In this document: piece after piece, positions 16,520 through 25,065 of the stretch | Layout: every line of letters starts with the position of its first letter | Numbering within the stretch: position 1 is the first letter of the stretch | NCBI GenBank assembly: GCA_004554075.1 | Contig: SFOB01000004.1 | Coordinates: forward strand, 62,001 to 126,000 | DNA from: Treponema sp. | Lineage (GTDB): Bacteria > Spirochaetota > Spirochaetia > Treponematales > Treponemataceae | Length of the DNA: 64,000 nucleotides | Direction of reading: 5' to 3' | The notes under the pieces: generated by a model | Databases searched by the model: none | Told to the model about the DNA's origin: nothing | Seen by the model: the letters and a program-made list of their open reading frames with translations, nothing else | Program-made: the position numbers and the translations under genes

Positions 16520-17740
16520 CTACGAGATTTGCAACTTTTTGGCTTTTAAATCTTGTTTGCATTCATACATTTTCTTGTCTGCATGTTCAAAGAGGCGCAT
16601 AAAGCCCTTTTCTTCCAGAGTAGCATAATCTGCAAAACCAAAAGCAATAATAACGCCACCTGATGTAAGGTTTTCTTCAATTGTGTTATTAAAGGTTATG
16701 AGGATTTTGTCGCGGTTTTTATAATCTTCACCGGAAAGGAATACTACAAATTCATCGCCACCGATACGATAAACCGGGCTGTGCTTAAAGCTGTTGCAGA
16801 TAAGAGAACAGCCTTCTTTTATGTATTTATCTCCGGCATCATGACCGAGGGTGTCGTTGGTTTTCTTTAAATCATTAAGGTCAAATACAACAAGACCAAA
16901 GTCGTGCAGGAATCCGTCTTCAATTTTCTGTTCAAAGCTGCCCACATCTTCCAGATAAGCCATTTTGTTTTTTACACCGGTAAGAGGGTCTGAGAATGCC
17001 ATTTTTCTTGTTTTTCCCAGTTCCATTTCCTGAATCTCTTCGACCTTCAGAATTGATTCAAGCTGTTCACGGCGGTCATTTTTTTCATCTTCAAGAACAA
17101 AGGTATGGAGAAGACAGGTTCCGAGCATACAGCCGATTGAATAGTAAGGCATGTATGGATCCATTGCCTGAAGAGCGATAAAGATAATCATATCCAGACA
17201 GAAGGTCGCTATGGCCATATGTCGGCGTTTTATTTTACCTTCTGTTTTGAAAATTACAGGAAGCATATAGATTCCGACAACACAGCATACAATAACCTGT
17301 GTGGCAAGATTAATATTTCTGGCAATTGAGGTATGATAAGTACCGTCTTCTTCAAACCAGAATGCAATAGGAATAAAGCAGTTGATTATCAAAACGATTA
17401 TCTGGGCCATGAGAAAGATTCTTCCTGTCCAAAGAATTATCTTTCCAAACAGGGTTCTTTCATTCAGATATAGAATGACATACTGAATCCAGAGTAAAAC
17501 AGAAAAAGCCATTATAACAAAATAAAAACTTGTTTCTATAAAGTTGATTACTTTTACATTCAGAAGATATAAAGGAGACCATAGAATATCAGCTATATAA
17601 AAGGCTGCAATGCATATCAAAAATCTTTTATATGCCTGATGAGCTGCATCCAGATTACCGTTAGAAGAGTGAATTAATAATGTAAAATTGTTAATAATAA
17701 GTATCAGAAGTGCGAGAATTCCAATGCTTGAATAATACAT
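16520..17740 (-). CDS. Membrane diguanylate cyclase (GGDEF)
   Basis: This 406-residue protein has about six or seven N-terminal membrane helices (residues 5-215) followed by a GGDEF domain. The active site RIGGDEF (GGDEF at 327-331) and metal-binding VVFDLNDLKKTND are intact, so it should make cyclic di-GMP from two GTP. The inhibitory RxxD site expected at 318-321 reads FKHS, so product inhibition through that site is unlikely. The membrane part has no named sensor that I recognise. A clear Shine-Dalgarno (GGGAG) precedes the ATG. The gene is apparently monocistronic, upstream of glnN on the same strand. Confidence 0.93.
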   Translation of the reverse strand: MYYSSIGILALLILIINNFTLLIHSSNGNLDAAHQAYKRFLICIAAFYIADILWSPLYLLNVKVINFIETSFYFVIMAFSVLLWIQYVILYLNERTLFGKIILWTGRIFLMAQIIVLIINCFIPIAFWFEEDGTYHTSIARNINLATQVIVCCVVGIYMLPVIFKTEGKIKRRHMAIATFCLDMIIFIALQAMDPYMPYYSIGCMLGTCLLHTFVLEDEKNDRREQLESILKVEEIQEMELGKTRKMAFSDPLTGVKNKMAYLEDVGSFEQKIEDGFLHDFGLVVFDLNDLKKTNDTLGHDAGDKYIKEGCSLICNSFKHSPVYRIGGDEFVVFLSGEDYKNRDKILITFNNTIEENLTSGGVIIAFGFADYATLEEKGFMRLFEHADKKMYECKQDLKAKKLQIS

Positions 17741-17837
17741 AAATACAAACTCCCTCTAGTATAATTAAGTATTATTAGGTTAATTATATCCCAGAAGAGG
17801 CTTTTCTAAAAGGAAAAAATAAAAGATAACAATTTGT

Positions 17838-19304
17838 TTATAAATTGATTTTTGAGATCAGGGCTTCCGGAGAAAGGTTATAGGCTTCTTCTCCAAGGCT
17901 TCGGGCTGATTGTGCATGATGCTCTGCGGCTGTTATTGCTGCATCTTTTGCAGAGTAGCCTTGAGCAAGGAGTGCTGCTGCCATTCCTGCAAGAATATCT
18001 CCGCTGCCACCCTTTGCCAGTGAAGGAACTCCATCTGCTATTATAAAAGTCTGGTCTCCGCTGGCAATAAAGGTATTAGCGCTTTTCATTATGACAGTAG
18101 TATGTGGAAATCGTTTTGTAAGGTAGAGCCCTGCTTCAATTTTAAGTTCCGGATTTTCTGCAAGGGCAGATACCTTATATTCAGAAGTTCCGCAGTTTTC
18201 TAGAAGTTTGCTGAGTTCTGCAAGATGAGGAGTAAGAATTATTCTTGCCTGGTCAAAGGAGTTTAGTTTAGAAAGCAGTTCCGGAGTTTTTGGCGAGGTT
18301 AAAAGGCCTGCATCAAGAACAAGTGCCGGGTAAGGAGAGTTTTCGAACCAGTGTGTAAGAAGATCAGCTGCCTGGTCTGAAAAATCAGAAAAACCAGAGC
18401 CAAGGGCAAGACAGGTAGTTTTTTTGGGGATGGAATCTGAAATCATAAGGGCTGGAGATATTTTAAACTGATTCAAATCAGAAGCAGAAGTTTTTACAAG
18501 ACTTGTAAGTCCGCTTCCGAAGTTTATAGCCGCTGTTGCAGAGAGTATTGCAGCTCCTGCCTTGTCTCCGCATAAAACTGCCGTATGACCATAAGTTCCT
18601 TTGTGAGCGGCGCGGTTTTTGCGCAGGGGCAGCTTACGGTCATCTGCTTCAATAAGCCAGATATTTGTTGAAGCTTGATTTTCGAAATTGCGGCGTGAGA
18701 TTCCAAGGTCTGCAAGTATAATTTCGCCGCTTACAGCCTTAGCCTTGTCAGAAAAGAGGGATAGCTTCTGACAGCCCATTGTAATTGTGTAATCTGCAGT
18801 AAAGGCAAGGCCTGAAGAAATATCGCAGGCAATTTTTATGCCCTTACCTTTATTCATAAGCTTAATGATATCTGCGGCAGAGCTCTTTAATTCTCCGTGA
18901 AAGCCTGTTCCGTAAAGGCAGTCCACTATATAATCAGCTGATTTACAGGCTTTTTCAAAAGTTTTAAGGTCTTCTGGATTTTCTGCAGAAAGGATTTTTA
19001 TACCAAGACGCTGGCACATTTCGTATTGGGCCCGGGCTTCCTCTGCGGTGGGAGTTTCAAAAGAAAGAAGAGTTATTTCAAGCTTGTCCTGTAAAAGGCG
19101 GGCAAGTGCATAGCCGTCTCCTCCGTTGTTGCCTTTTCCGCAGGCAATAACCACATTCTGAGGGCCGGCATTTGCAGCAGCTTTTTGCAGAATAAAATCC
19201 GCCATAGACCTTGCAGCATTTTCCATCATCAGAAACTGAGGAATTGCAAATTTGTTTTTGGCGAGTTTTTCTAGTTCAGAGGAATTCTGGTAAACAGGAA
19301 TCAT
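17838..19304 (-). CDS. nnrD: Bifunctional NAD(P)H-hydrate epimerase/dehydratase
   Basis: This 488-residue YjeF-type protein repairs NADH and NADPH damaged by hydration. The N-terminal domain (about 1-210) is the epimerase, with VVIACGKGNNGGDGYALAR. The C-terminal domain (about 220-488) is the ADP/ATP-dependent dehydratase, with the kinase-like motif LAKGGSGDILAGM holding the catalytic aspartate. It is the last gene of a minus-strand run after lgt and a small exported protein, only 2 nt behind the latter. Confidence 0.95.
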   Translation of the reverse strand: MIPVYQNSSELEKLAKNKFAIPQFLMMENAARSMADFILQKAAANAGPQNVVIACGKGNNGGDGYALARLLQDKLEITLLSFETPTAEEARAQYEMCQRLGIKILSAENPEDLKTFEKACKSADYIVDCLYGTGFHGELKSSAADIIKLMNKGKGIKIACDISSGLAFTADYTITMGCQKLSLFSDKAKAVSGEIILADLGISRRNFENQASTNIWLIEADDRKLPLRKNRAAHKGTYGHTAVLCGDKAGAAILSATAAINFGSGLTSLVKTSASDLNQFKISPALMISDSIPKKTTCLALGSGFSDFSDQAADLLTHWFENSPYPALVLDAGLLTSPKTPELLSKLNSFDQARIILTPHLAELSKLLENCGTSEYKVSALAENPELKIEAGLYLTKRFPHTTVIMKSANTFIASGDQTFIIADGVPSLAKGGSGDILAGMAAALLAQGYSAKDAAITAAEHHAQSARSLGEEAYNLSPEALISKINL

Positions 19305-19306
19305 AA

Positions 19307-19681
19307 TCAGTCAAAGATTTCTTTGAAGGCGTTTCCAATATCTTTGCCGGCTTCCTGAAGTTCCTTACCAGCTTTTTTTCCGGCATCTTTAAGATCTTCA
19401 CCGGCTTTTTTTGTTCCTTTTTTGATTGCAGCAGCATCTTTTTCTGCTTCTTTTTTAGCCTTTGCCTTTTTCTTGTCCAGCTGCTTTTTTGTTCTTGAGA
19501 TTTTACGGTTAAGAGCAGCTTCGCTCATATCAGCATATTCGCCGGTACGGGTTTTCATTTTTGTAAGTTCAAGCTCAAGAGTTACAATTTCTTTTGTAAG
19601 AGCAGCATCAACAGCAAAAACAGCAGGCTGCAAAGCTAAAAACACAGAAAGTGCTAGAGCGATTTTCTTTGATTTAATCAT
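19307..19681 (-). CDS. Small exported Lys/Ala-rich coiled-coil protein
   Basis: This 124-residue protein has a signal peptide (about 1-23, cleavage near VFAVDA). The rest is a highly charged helical stretch rich in Lys, Ala and Glu (KKAKAKKEAEKDAAAIKKG), predicted coiled coil. It is not a recognised family. AAGGAGA precedes the start. It lies between lgt and nnrD on the same strand, so it is probably co-transcribed with them. Confidence 0.75.
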   Translation of the reverse strand: MIKSKKIALALSVFLALQPAVFAVDAALTKEIVTLELELTKMKTRTGEYADMSEAALNRKISRTKKQLDKKKAKAKKEAEKDAAAIKKGTKKAGEDLKDAGKKAGKELQEAGKDIGNAFKEIFD

Positions 19682-19701
19682 AATTTCATCTCCTTATGGG
19701 C

Positions 19702-20676
19702 TTATAAATCTTTATTCTTTTTTGAAAGATACCAGCTGACCAGTGCATAGATAATCGAAAAGGCTATCATCAAAAAGCAGAGAATCTGGCCGGTAGAAAT
19801 ATTCAATAATGAAGTAGATGTATAAATTGGGGCTGATGCATCTTTTGCAATTCTGTAGCCAAGATCTGCATCCGGCTCGCGGAAGTATTCAATAAAGAAA
19901 CGGAAGAGTCCGTAGCCGCCTGAATAGATTGCTGCAAGCATACCGTCAAATTTTTTGTGTTTGCGGCAGGCCCAGATAATCAGCCACAATACAATGCCTT
20001 CAAAAAATGCTTCGTAGAGCTGGCTTGGATGGCGCGGAAGGTTTACAAGGCCGCTTGCAGGAAGCTCCATTCCGATTCTTGCAGCAAAATCCTGAACCCA
20101 GGAAAGCTTTGCAGAAAACTTTTCTGCGCCTGGGAAAACCATACCCCATGGCATTGTTGTTATGCGGCCATAAAGCTCACCGTTCAGAAAGTTTCCAAGA
20201 CGGCCAAAAGTGTAGCCGAGTGGAATTGCACAAACCATAGCGTCGCAGTATTTCAGAAAGGAACGTTTTTTGATTTTGCACCATAGAATCATTCCAAAAA
20301 GACCGCCCACAAAACCACCGTGGTAAGACATACCCTGAAGTCCTGTGAAATTTCCGTTGCTGTCGAATGGCCAGAAAATCAGCCATGGCTTATGACGGTA
20401 AAGTCCGCTTGTATCATAAATGAGAGTAGAGAATACTCTGGCACCAATCAAAAGGAATATGATTCCGGTAAAAATAAAACTGAATAAATCATCTTCTGTT
20501 GTCTGATATTTTGGAGAATTAAGGGCGCCTTCTTTCCATACCCTGCGCAGAATAAAATAGGCAGTAGCAAAAGCAAAGGCGTACATAAGACCATACCAGC
20601 GCAAGAGGCCAAGAAACTTTACGCCGGGAAAGATTTCCGGATGAATCCATGAAGGGTAGTTGATATATAAAAACAT
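19702..20676 (-). CDS. lgt: Prolipoprotein diacylglyceryl transferase
   Basis: This 324-residue polytopic membrane enzyme transfers diacylglycerol from phosphatidylglycerol to the lipobox cysteine of lipoproteins. The signature GRLGNFLNGELYGR is present with its essential arginine and asparagines, as are the early LRWYGLMYA, the HGGFVGG loop and RHPSQLYEA near the C-terminus. Seven or so helices fit the family. AAGGAA lies before the ATG. It heads the lgt - small exported protein - nnrD run. Confidence 0.96.
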   Translation of the reverse strand: MFLYINYPSWIHPEIFPGVKFLGLLRWYGLMYAFAFATAYFILRRVWKEGALNSPKYQTTEDDLFSFIFTGIIFLLIGARVFSTLIYDTSGLYRHKPWLIFWPFDSNGNFTGLQGMSYHGGFVGGLFGMILWCKIKKRSFLKYCDAMVCAIPLGYTFGRLGNFLNGELYGRITTMPWGMVFPGAEKFSAKLSWVQDFAARIGMELPASGLVNLPRHPSQLYEAFFEGIVLWLIIWACRKHKKFDGMLAAIYSGGYGLFRFFIEYFREPDADLGYRIAKDASAPIYTSTSLLNISTGQILCFLMIAFSIIYALVSWYLSKKNKDL

Positions 20677-20693
20677 AGTATTCCTTATAACTT

Positions 20694-20722
20694 AGATGCC
20701 CGGGTCAAGCCCGAGCATGACA
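20694..20722. repeat. Single unit of the dispersed palindromic repeat
   Basis: gatgcccgggtcaagcccg followed by agcATGACAC matches the unit at 7834-7858 in plan and loop (tcaag). It fills the gap between the minD-like gene and lgt. Confidence 0.65.
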
Positions 20723-20729
20723 CAAATTT

Positions 20730-21878
20730 TTAAACTTTAAATCCCTGCTGTGCTGCTTTAATCAGCTTAGACTTAAGCAGGTTGTTTTCTTTTCTCAGCT
20801 GGGTAATTTCGTACTGCTGGGTCTTTATCATTTCTGCAAGTTCACTGATGCTCAAAGAACCGCTTGAAACAATATCGTCTATGCCGGAAAGACGGAAGTT
20901 AAAGTCTTCATTTGCCTCGTCTTCAACATCCTGGAAGTTGTCTCCGTTAAAGCTGTCTGGATTAAACTCAGCGTCAAATTCATGAGGAGGAGTATTAATT
21001 ACCTTATCTGCAATGCGGTAAATAGCCTGTCCAAGAACAGACTGTGGTTTATAAACAACAACCGGCAGCTGAGAAGCAAGAGCCTTGTCCTGCAGCATGT
21101 CGCGGTACATAAGACCAAGATATTCAATTTCAAGACCAAGGTACTGATTGCAGGAAGATTTAATTCTTGTTGCGCGGTCAGCATCCTTAGGGTCTTCAAT
21201 CATATTCATTACAAGGCGTGGGCGGAACTGCTGCATGCGGTTAATGAAAAGCTGGGTAGTCTGAGGATCACGCTGGGCAAGTACCTGAATCAGCTGAGGA
21301 ATATAAAGCTTCTGAAGCTGTTCTGAGTTCTTTTTAAGCTCGTCCAGGTAAGCACGGCCCGGAGTTCCCTTTTTGAAGGTGGTGTAAAGCAGACGGAAAA
21401 CGGCATTCTTTAAGAAAAGATAACCGTTTAAGGTTGCAGTTACAGCCGGAGCCGAAACAATAATACCCTGTGGAGAGAGGAGGAACATATCAAGAATAAA
21501 CTGATGGGTTCCGGCTCCAAGGTCCAGGATTATATAATCTGCATCAATATTTTTAAGGTTTCTGATAAGTTTAACTTTCTGAAGGTGTTTAAGAGAAGTG
21601 AGATCCGGAATCTGGCTGTCGCCTGCAATAAAACTGACATTCTGATAGTCAGTTGGCTGAATTATTTCGCGGAAATCATTTTTTTCAGTAAACCATGAGC
21701 CAAGGCTTGCTTTGCCCGGTCTCTGACCGATTACGAGATGAAGATTTGATGCACCAAGGTCAAGGTCGGCAAGAACAACCCTTTTCCCCTGCTGTCCGAG
21801 TGCAATAGCCAGGTTTGCGGACAAAAGACTTTTTCCAACTCCACCTTTTCCACTTGCTATAGGTATTATTTGTGACAT
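20730..21878 (-). CDS. MinD/ParA-like ATPase with C-terminal coiled coil
   Basis: This 382-residue P-loop ATPase has the deviant Walker A GKGGVGKS with the signature lysine, followed by VVLADLDLGASN. The N-terminal 260 residues are a MinD/FlhG-like domain. It then carries an acidic linker (about 290-335) and a coiled coil (about 340-375) absent from plain MinD. FlhG would be expected next to flhF, which is not seen here, and no minC is present, so the cargo is unknown. The ATG follows a TATAAT box by 7 nt with no Shine-Dalgarno. It is divergent from ctpA. Confidence 0.88.
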   Translation of the reverse strand: MSQIIPIASGKGGVGKSLLSANLAIALGQQGKRVVLADLDLGASNLHLVIGQRPGKASLGSWFTEKNDFREIIQPTDYQNVSFIAGDSQIPDLTSLKHLQKVKLIRNLKNIDADYIILDLGAGTHQFILDMFLLSPQGIIVSAPAVTATLNGYLFLKNAVFRLLYTTFKKGTPGRAYLDELKKNSEQLQKLYIPQLIQVLAQRDPQTTQLFINRMQQFRPRLVMNMIEDPKDADRATRIKSSCNQYLGLEIEYLGLMYRDMLQDKALASQLPVVVYKPQSVLGQAIYRIADKVINTPPHEFDAEFNPDSFNGDNFQDVEDEANEDFNFRLSGIDDIVSSGSLSISELAEMIKTQQYEITQLRKENNLLKSKLIKAAQQGFKV

Positions 21879-21885
21879 AATGCTT

Positions 21886-21891
21886 ATTATA
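21886..21891 (-). promoter_or_regulatory. -10 box abutting the MinD-like gene (leaderless)
   Basis: TATAAT on the minus strand (21891-21886) stands 7 nt from the start codon at 21878; no Shine-Dalgarno is present. Confidence 0.5.
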
Positions 21892-21949
21892 CCACAATTA
21901 TCTATAAAAAGGTAGATTTTTTGGTTTTTGTGTCATACAATGTTTTATT

Positions 21950-23431
21950 ATGAAGAAAATCATCAAGCTTATTGCGGCAGCCTTCCTGCTCTGCACATCT
22001 CAGTGTTTTGCCGAGTCTTCGGTTGAAAATGATTCAAAAATCACAAGTTTTCAGTATGTAAAAAAACTTAATTCTGTATTTGATTTTGTTCAGCAGAATT
22101 ATGTTGATGAAATAGACCCTAAAATCCTTTACGAGGGTGCCCTTAAGGGCATGCTGGATGCAATCGGCGATCCTTATACCCTTTATCTTGATGAAGATTA
22201 TATGCGCGACCTTAGCGATACAACTTCCGGAAGTTTTGGAGGAGTAGGTCTTTCAATTTCAAAGGCTGCAGAATCAACCCCAGGCAAACCGGCTTATGTA
22301 GAAGTTGCATCTCCTATTGAAGATACACCTGGCGCTAAGGCTGGTATTCAGGCAGGAGACCTGATTACTGCAATAGACGGTCTTCCAACTCCAAGCATGA
22401 CAATGAATGAAGTTCTTCAGCATCTGCGTGGAGAAATCGGAACTCCGGTTACAGTAACAATTCTGCGCGGAAGCAGCATGAAGTTTGATGTTACTTTAAT
22501 CCGCGCGCTTATAGAAGTTCCAACTGTAAAATATGGAATGATTGAAGGAACAAAAATCGGCTATGCCCGTCTTATTCAGTTTACTCCAGATACAGCCCAG
22601 CGTCTTCAGGATGCCCTGGACTCTTTTGAAAAGAACGGTTACAAGGGGCTGATTATTGATCTTCGTGACAATCCTGGCGGACTCATTACTTCTGCCGTAG
22701 ATGTTGCAGATAAATTTATTGATAACGGTCCTATTGTTTCTACAAAGAGCCGTCTTCTTTTTGAGAATTCCCAGTTCTCTGCAAATAAGGAAAAAACAAC
22801 AGTAAAGAGCGGAATTCCAATTGTAGTTCTGATTAATAAGGGTGCTGCATCTGCTTCAGAAATTGTTTCGGGTGCACTTAAAGATTATCACCTTGCATAT
22901 CTTGTTGGTGAACGTACTTATGGAAAGGGCTCTGTTCAGCAGGTAATTCCTCTTTCAAATACTGATGGAATCAAAATCACTATGGCCCGCTACTACACCC
23001 CAAGTGATATGAATATTGATAAAATTGGTATTCCGCCGGATGAGGAAGTAAAGAATCTTGCCGAGTTTTCTGAAGAAGAAGAAAAGCTTTATGTTGATAT
23101 GATTAAATCTGAAGTTATCACTAAGGCTGCAGAAAGTAAGCCAAATATGACAGAAGCTGATATTGCTGCGGCTGCTGCAAAGATTGCAAAAGATTATCCT
23201 TTGAATGAACGCCTTATCCGACGTCTTATCCGCATTCAGGTGCAGAAGACTCAGCCGGCTGCCCTTTATGATCTGGATTATGATTTACAGCTTAATGCAG
23301 CAATCAAGGCAGTTCAGAATAAAGACTTTACAACAATGCTTAAAAATACTAAAACCCTGCGTCAGCTTCAGGAAGAGGCTGAAGATGCCAAGGCTGCTGA
23401 AGGCAAGGGCTTAACTGCAAGTCTCAAATAG
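21950..23431 (+). CDS. ctpA: C-terminal processing protease, S41 family
   Basis: This 493-residue periplasmic serine protease has a signal peptide (about 1-21), a cap region, a PDZ domain (GGVGLSISK ... GAKAGIQAGDLITAIDG) and the S41 core. The catalytic serine is in GAASASEIVSG and the lysine in YGKGSVQQV. Such enzymes trim C-termini of exported proteins. The last 100 residues are a helical extension. A TACAAT box ends 8 nt before the ATG with no Shine-Dalgarno. rsmE follows after 11 nt. Confidence 0.95.
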   Translation: MKKIIKLIAAAFLLCTSQCFAESSVENDSKITSFQYVKKLNSVFDFVQQNYVDEIDPKILYEGALKGMLDAIGDPYTLYLDEDYMRDLSDTTSGSFGGVGLSISKAAESTPGKPAYVEVASPIEDTPGAKAGIQAGDLITAIDGLPTPSMTMNEVLQHLRGEIGTPVTVTILRGSSMKFDVTLIRALIEVPTVKYGMIEGTKIGYARLIQFTPDTAQRLQDALDSFEKNGYKGLIIDLRDNPGGLITSAVDVADKFIDNGPIVSTKSRLLFENSQFSANKEKTTVKSGIPIVVLINKGAASASEIVSGALKDYHLAYLVGERTYGKGSVQQVIPLSNTDGIKITMARYYTPSDMNIDKIGIPPDEEVKNLAEFSEEEEKLYVDMIKSEVITKAAESKPNMTEADIAAAAAKIAKDYPLNERLIRRLIRIQVQKTQPAALYDLDYDLQLNAAIKAVQNKDFTTMLKNTKTLRQLQEEAEDAKAAEGKGLTASLK

Positions 23432-23442
23432 ATTGAAAGACA

Positions 23443-24273
23443 ATGCGGCAATTTATTGTAGAAAAGAGTCAGATTAAAAACGGTCTCATCCAGCTGGAAG
23501 GAAAAGATTACAGATATTTCCGTCAGGTTTTAAGGGTGAGAGCCGGAGATATGGTTAGCGTAAGGCTGCCGGATGGAAGTTTAAGTAACGCTACTGTCGC
23601 AAAAATTGATGAAACTTCACGCTGCCTTACCCTTCAGCTTTGTGCAGATACAGGAAAAACAATTACACGCGGAGTTCAGGCAGAAGAGCTTACAGGTGGC
23701 GCGGTTTCTGCAAATGGTGCCCTGATGGTTGAATACTGGCTTTTTCAGTTTCTGCCAAGACCGCAGAAATTTGAACAGATTGTAAGACAGGCAACTGAAT
23801 GCGGAGTATCTGTAATTGTTCCTGTAACTGGTGAGTACACAGAAAAAAGCAGCGCCGAAGCTTTGCTTGGTTCAAAGAAAGAACGTCTTGAACGAATAAT
23901 AAAAGAGGCAAGGCAGCAGAGCGGTTCTCCGGTGGATACAAAGGTTCTTGAACCAGTCAGTCTGGATAAAGCAATTGAGATGTGGAAGGATGGAAGTGAT
24001 TCTGCGGAGTCTGTGGCTTTTGTTCTTTCGGAGCGGGACGACTGCTCTGGTAATCTGAGATCTGGCGTGCAGAAAGCCGGCGGCCTTGAAAAGATCAAAA
24101 GGGCTGCAATTGCAGTTGGCAGTGAAGGCGGAATAAGCCCTGAGGAAGTAAAGCTGCTTGAGGAAAAAGGTCTTTTCCTTCCTGTTCATTTTGCCGTAAA
24201 TATATTAAGGTGTGAAACGGCGGCGCTCTACGGAATTGCGGCCGTTCAGTCAGAAATTAATCAAAGTAAATAG
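23443..24273 (+). CDS. rsmE: 16S rRNA (uracil-1498-N3)-methyltransferase
   Basis: This 276-residue enzyme methylates U1498 of 16S rRNA using S-adenosylmethionine. The N-terminal PUA-like part (RQFIVEKSQI ... HxxxVLRVRAGD-like KDYRYFRQVLRVRAGD) leads to the SPOUT domain with its knotted C-terminus: IAVGSEGGISPEEV and VNILRCETAALYGIA. An insertion around residues 70-85 makes it slightly longer than usual. It lies between ctpA and a glycosyltransferase gene, probably in one operon. Confidence 0.95.
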   Translation: MRQFIVEKSQIKNGLIQLEGKDYRYFRQVLRVRAGDMVSVRLPDGSLSNATVAKIDETSRCLTLQLCADTGKTITRGVQAEELTGGAVSANGALMVEYWLFQFLPRPQKFEQIVRQATECGVSVIVPVTGEYTEKSSAEALLGSKKERLERIIKEARQQSGSPVDTKVLEPVSLDKAIEMWKDGSDSAESVAFVLSERDDCSGNLRSGVQKAGGLEKIKRAAIAVGSEGGISPEEVKLLEEKGLFLPVHFAVNILRCETAALYGIAAVQSEINQSK

Positions 24274-24288
24274 TTGGTGGGGTAAAAA

Positions 24289-25038
24289 ATGTCTATTAAA
24301 CGCATTTCTTTAATCGGGGTTCCGGTAGATGTGGTACAGCCGGAAAATCTTGAAAGCGAAATTCTTGAGCTGCTTGCAAAACCCGGTACAAAGCAGATTG
24401 TATTTCTTTCAATCTGGAATCTTTTAAAAGCCAGACATAAGGGCGTTTATTCAGAATGTATAAACAATGCAGACCTCATTATTCCAATTTCAAAGAGTAT
24501 TCTTAAGGGTGCAAAGTTCCTCAAAAAAGATATTCCTGTGCGCTATAATCCTTTTGAGGCAGTAATCAGCATTCTTTCAATCCTGGATTCGCACTATAAA
24601 ACTCTCTACCTTTTTGGTTCAAGCAAAAAGACAATCAACAAGGCAGAAAAAAATATCAAAGATACCTTCCGAAATCTTCGTGTAATCGGACGCTACGGCG
24701 GATATTATCCAAAGTCTGTAGAAGATGATATTGTTGAAGCAATTTACAAGGCTCAGCCTTCTCTGGTTCTGCTCAGTGACGGAATCAAGGAGAAAAACTG
24801 CTGGCCATATAAAAGACGCAACCGCTTTTCTACAAGCATCTTCCTTTACTACAAAGATGCATTTGGAATTTTCTCTGAGCGCGTAAAGAGAGTAAAAGAA
24901 TCAACCTTCAATAAAGGTCATGAGATTTTTGTTGAAGTTCTTCACAATCCTTTTAAGATTTTTCTGCTTCTGCCATACCTCTGGTACATCATCGTCCTTG
25001 TATGGTACAGACTCTTTAAGAAAAATTACGAAAAATAG
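24289..25038 (+). CDS. WecG/TagA/CpsF family glycosyltransferase
   Basis: This 249-residue protein matches the GT26 (WecG/TagA) family, which adds N-acetylmannosamine-type sugars to a lipid carrier. The start INxLGxPVDxx is seen as ISLIGVPVDVV, with NNADLIIP, YLFGSSKKTINKA, IGRYGGYYP and QPSLVLLSDG in order. The C-terminus is a hydrophobic helix (about 222-242) with a basic tail, suggesting membrane attachment. GGTGGGG precedes the ATG, 15 nt after rsmE. The sugar and acceptor are unknown; no polysaccharide cluster is adjacent. Confidence 0.85.
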   Translation: MSIKRISLIGVPVDVVQPENLESEILELLAKPGTKQIVFLSIWNLLKARHKGVYSECINNADLIIPISKSILKGAKFLKKDIPVRYNPFEAVISILSILDSHYKTLYLFGSSKKTINKAEKNIKDTFRNLRVIGRYGGYYPKSVEDDIVEAIYKAQPSLVLLSDGIKEKNCWPYKRRNRFSTSIFLYYKDAFGIFSERVKRVKESTFNKGHEIFVEVLHNPFKIFLLLPYLWYIIVLVWYRLFKKNYEK

Positions 25039-25065
25039 TTAGTTCAGCTTAGTTCGGCCGGAGCT

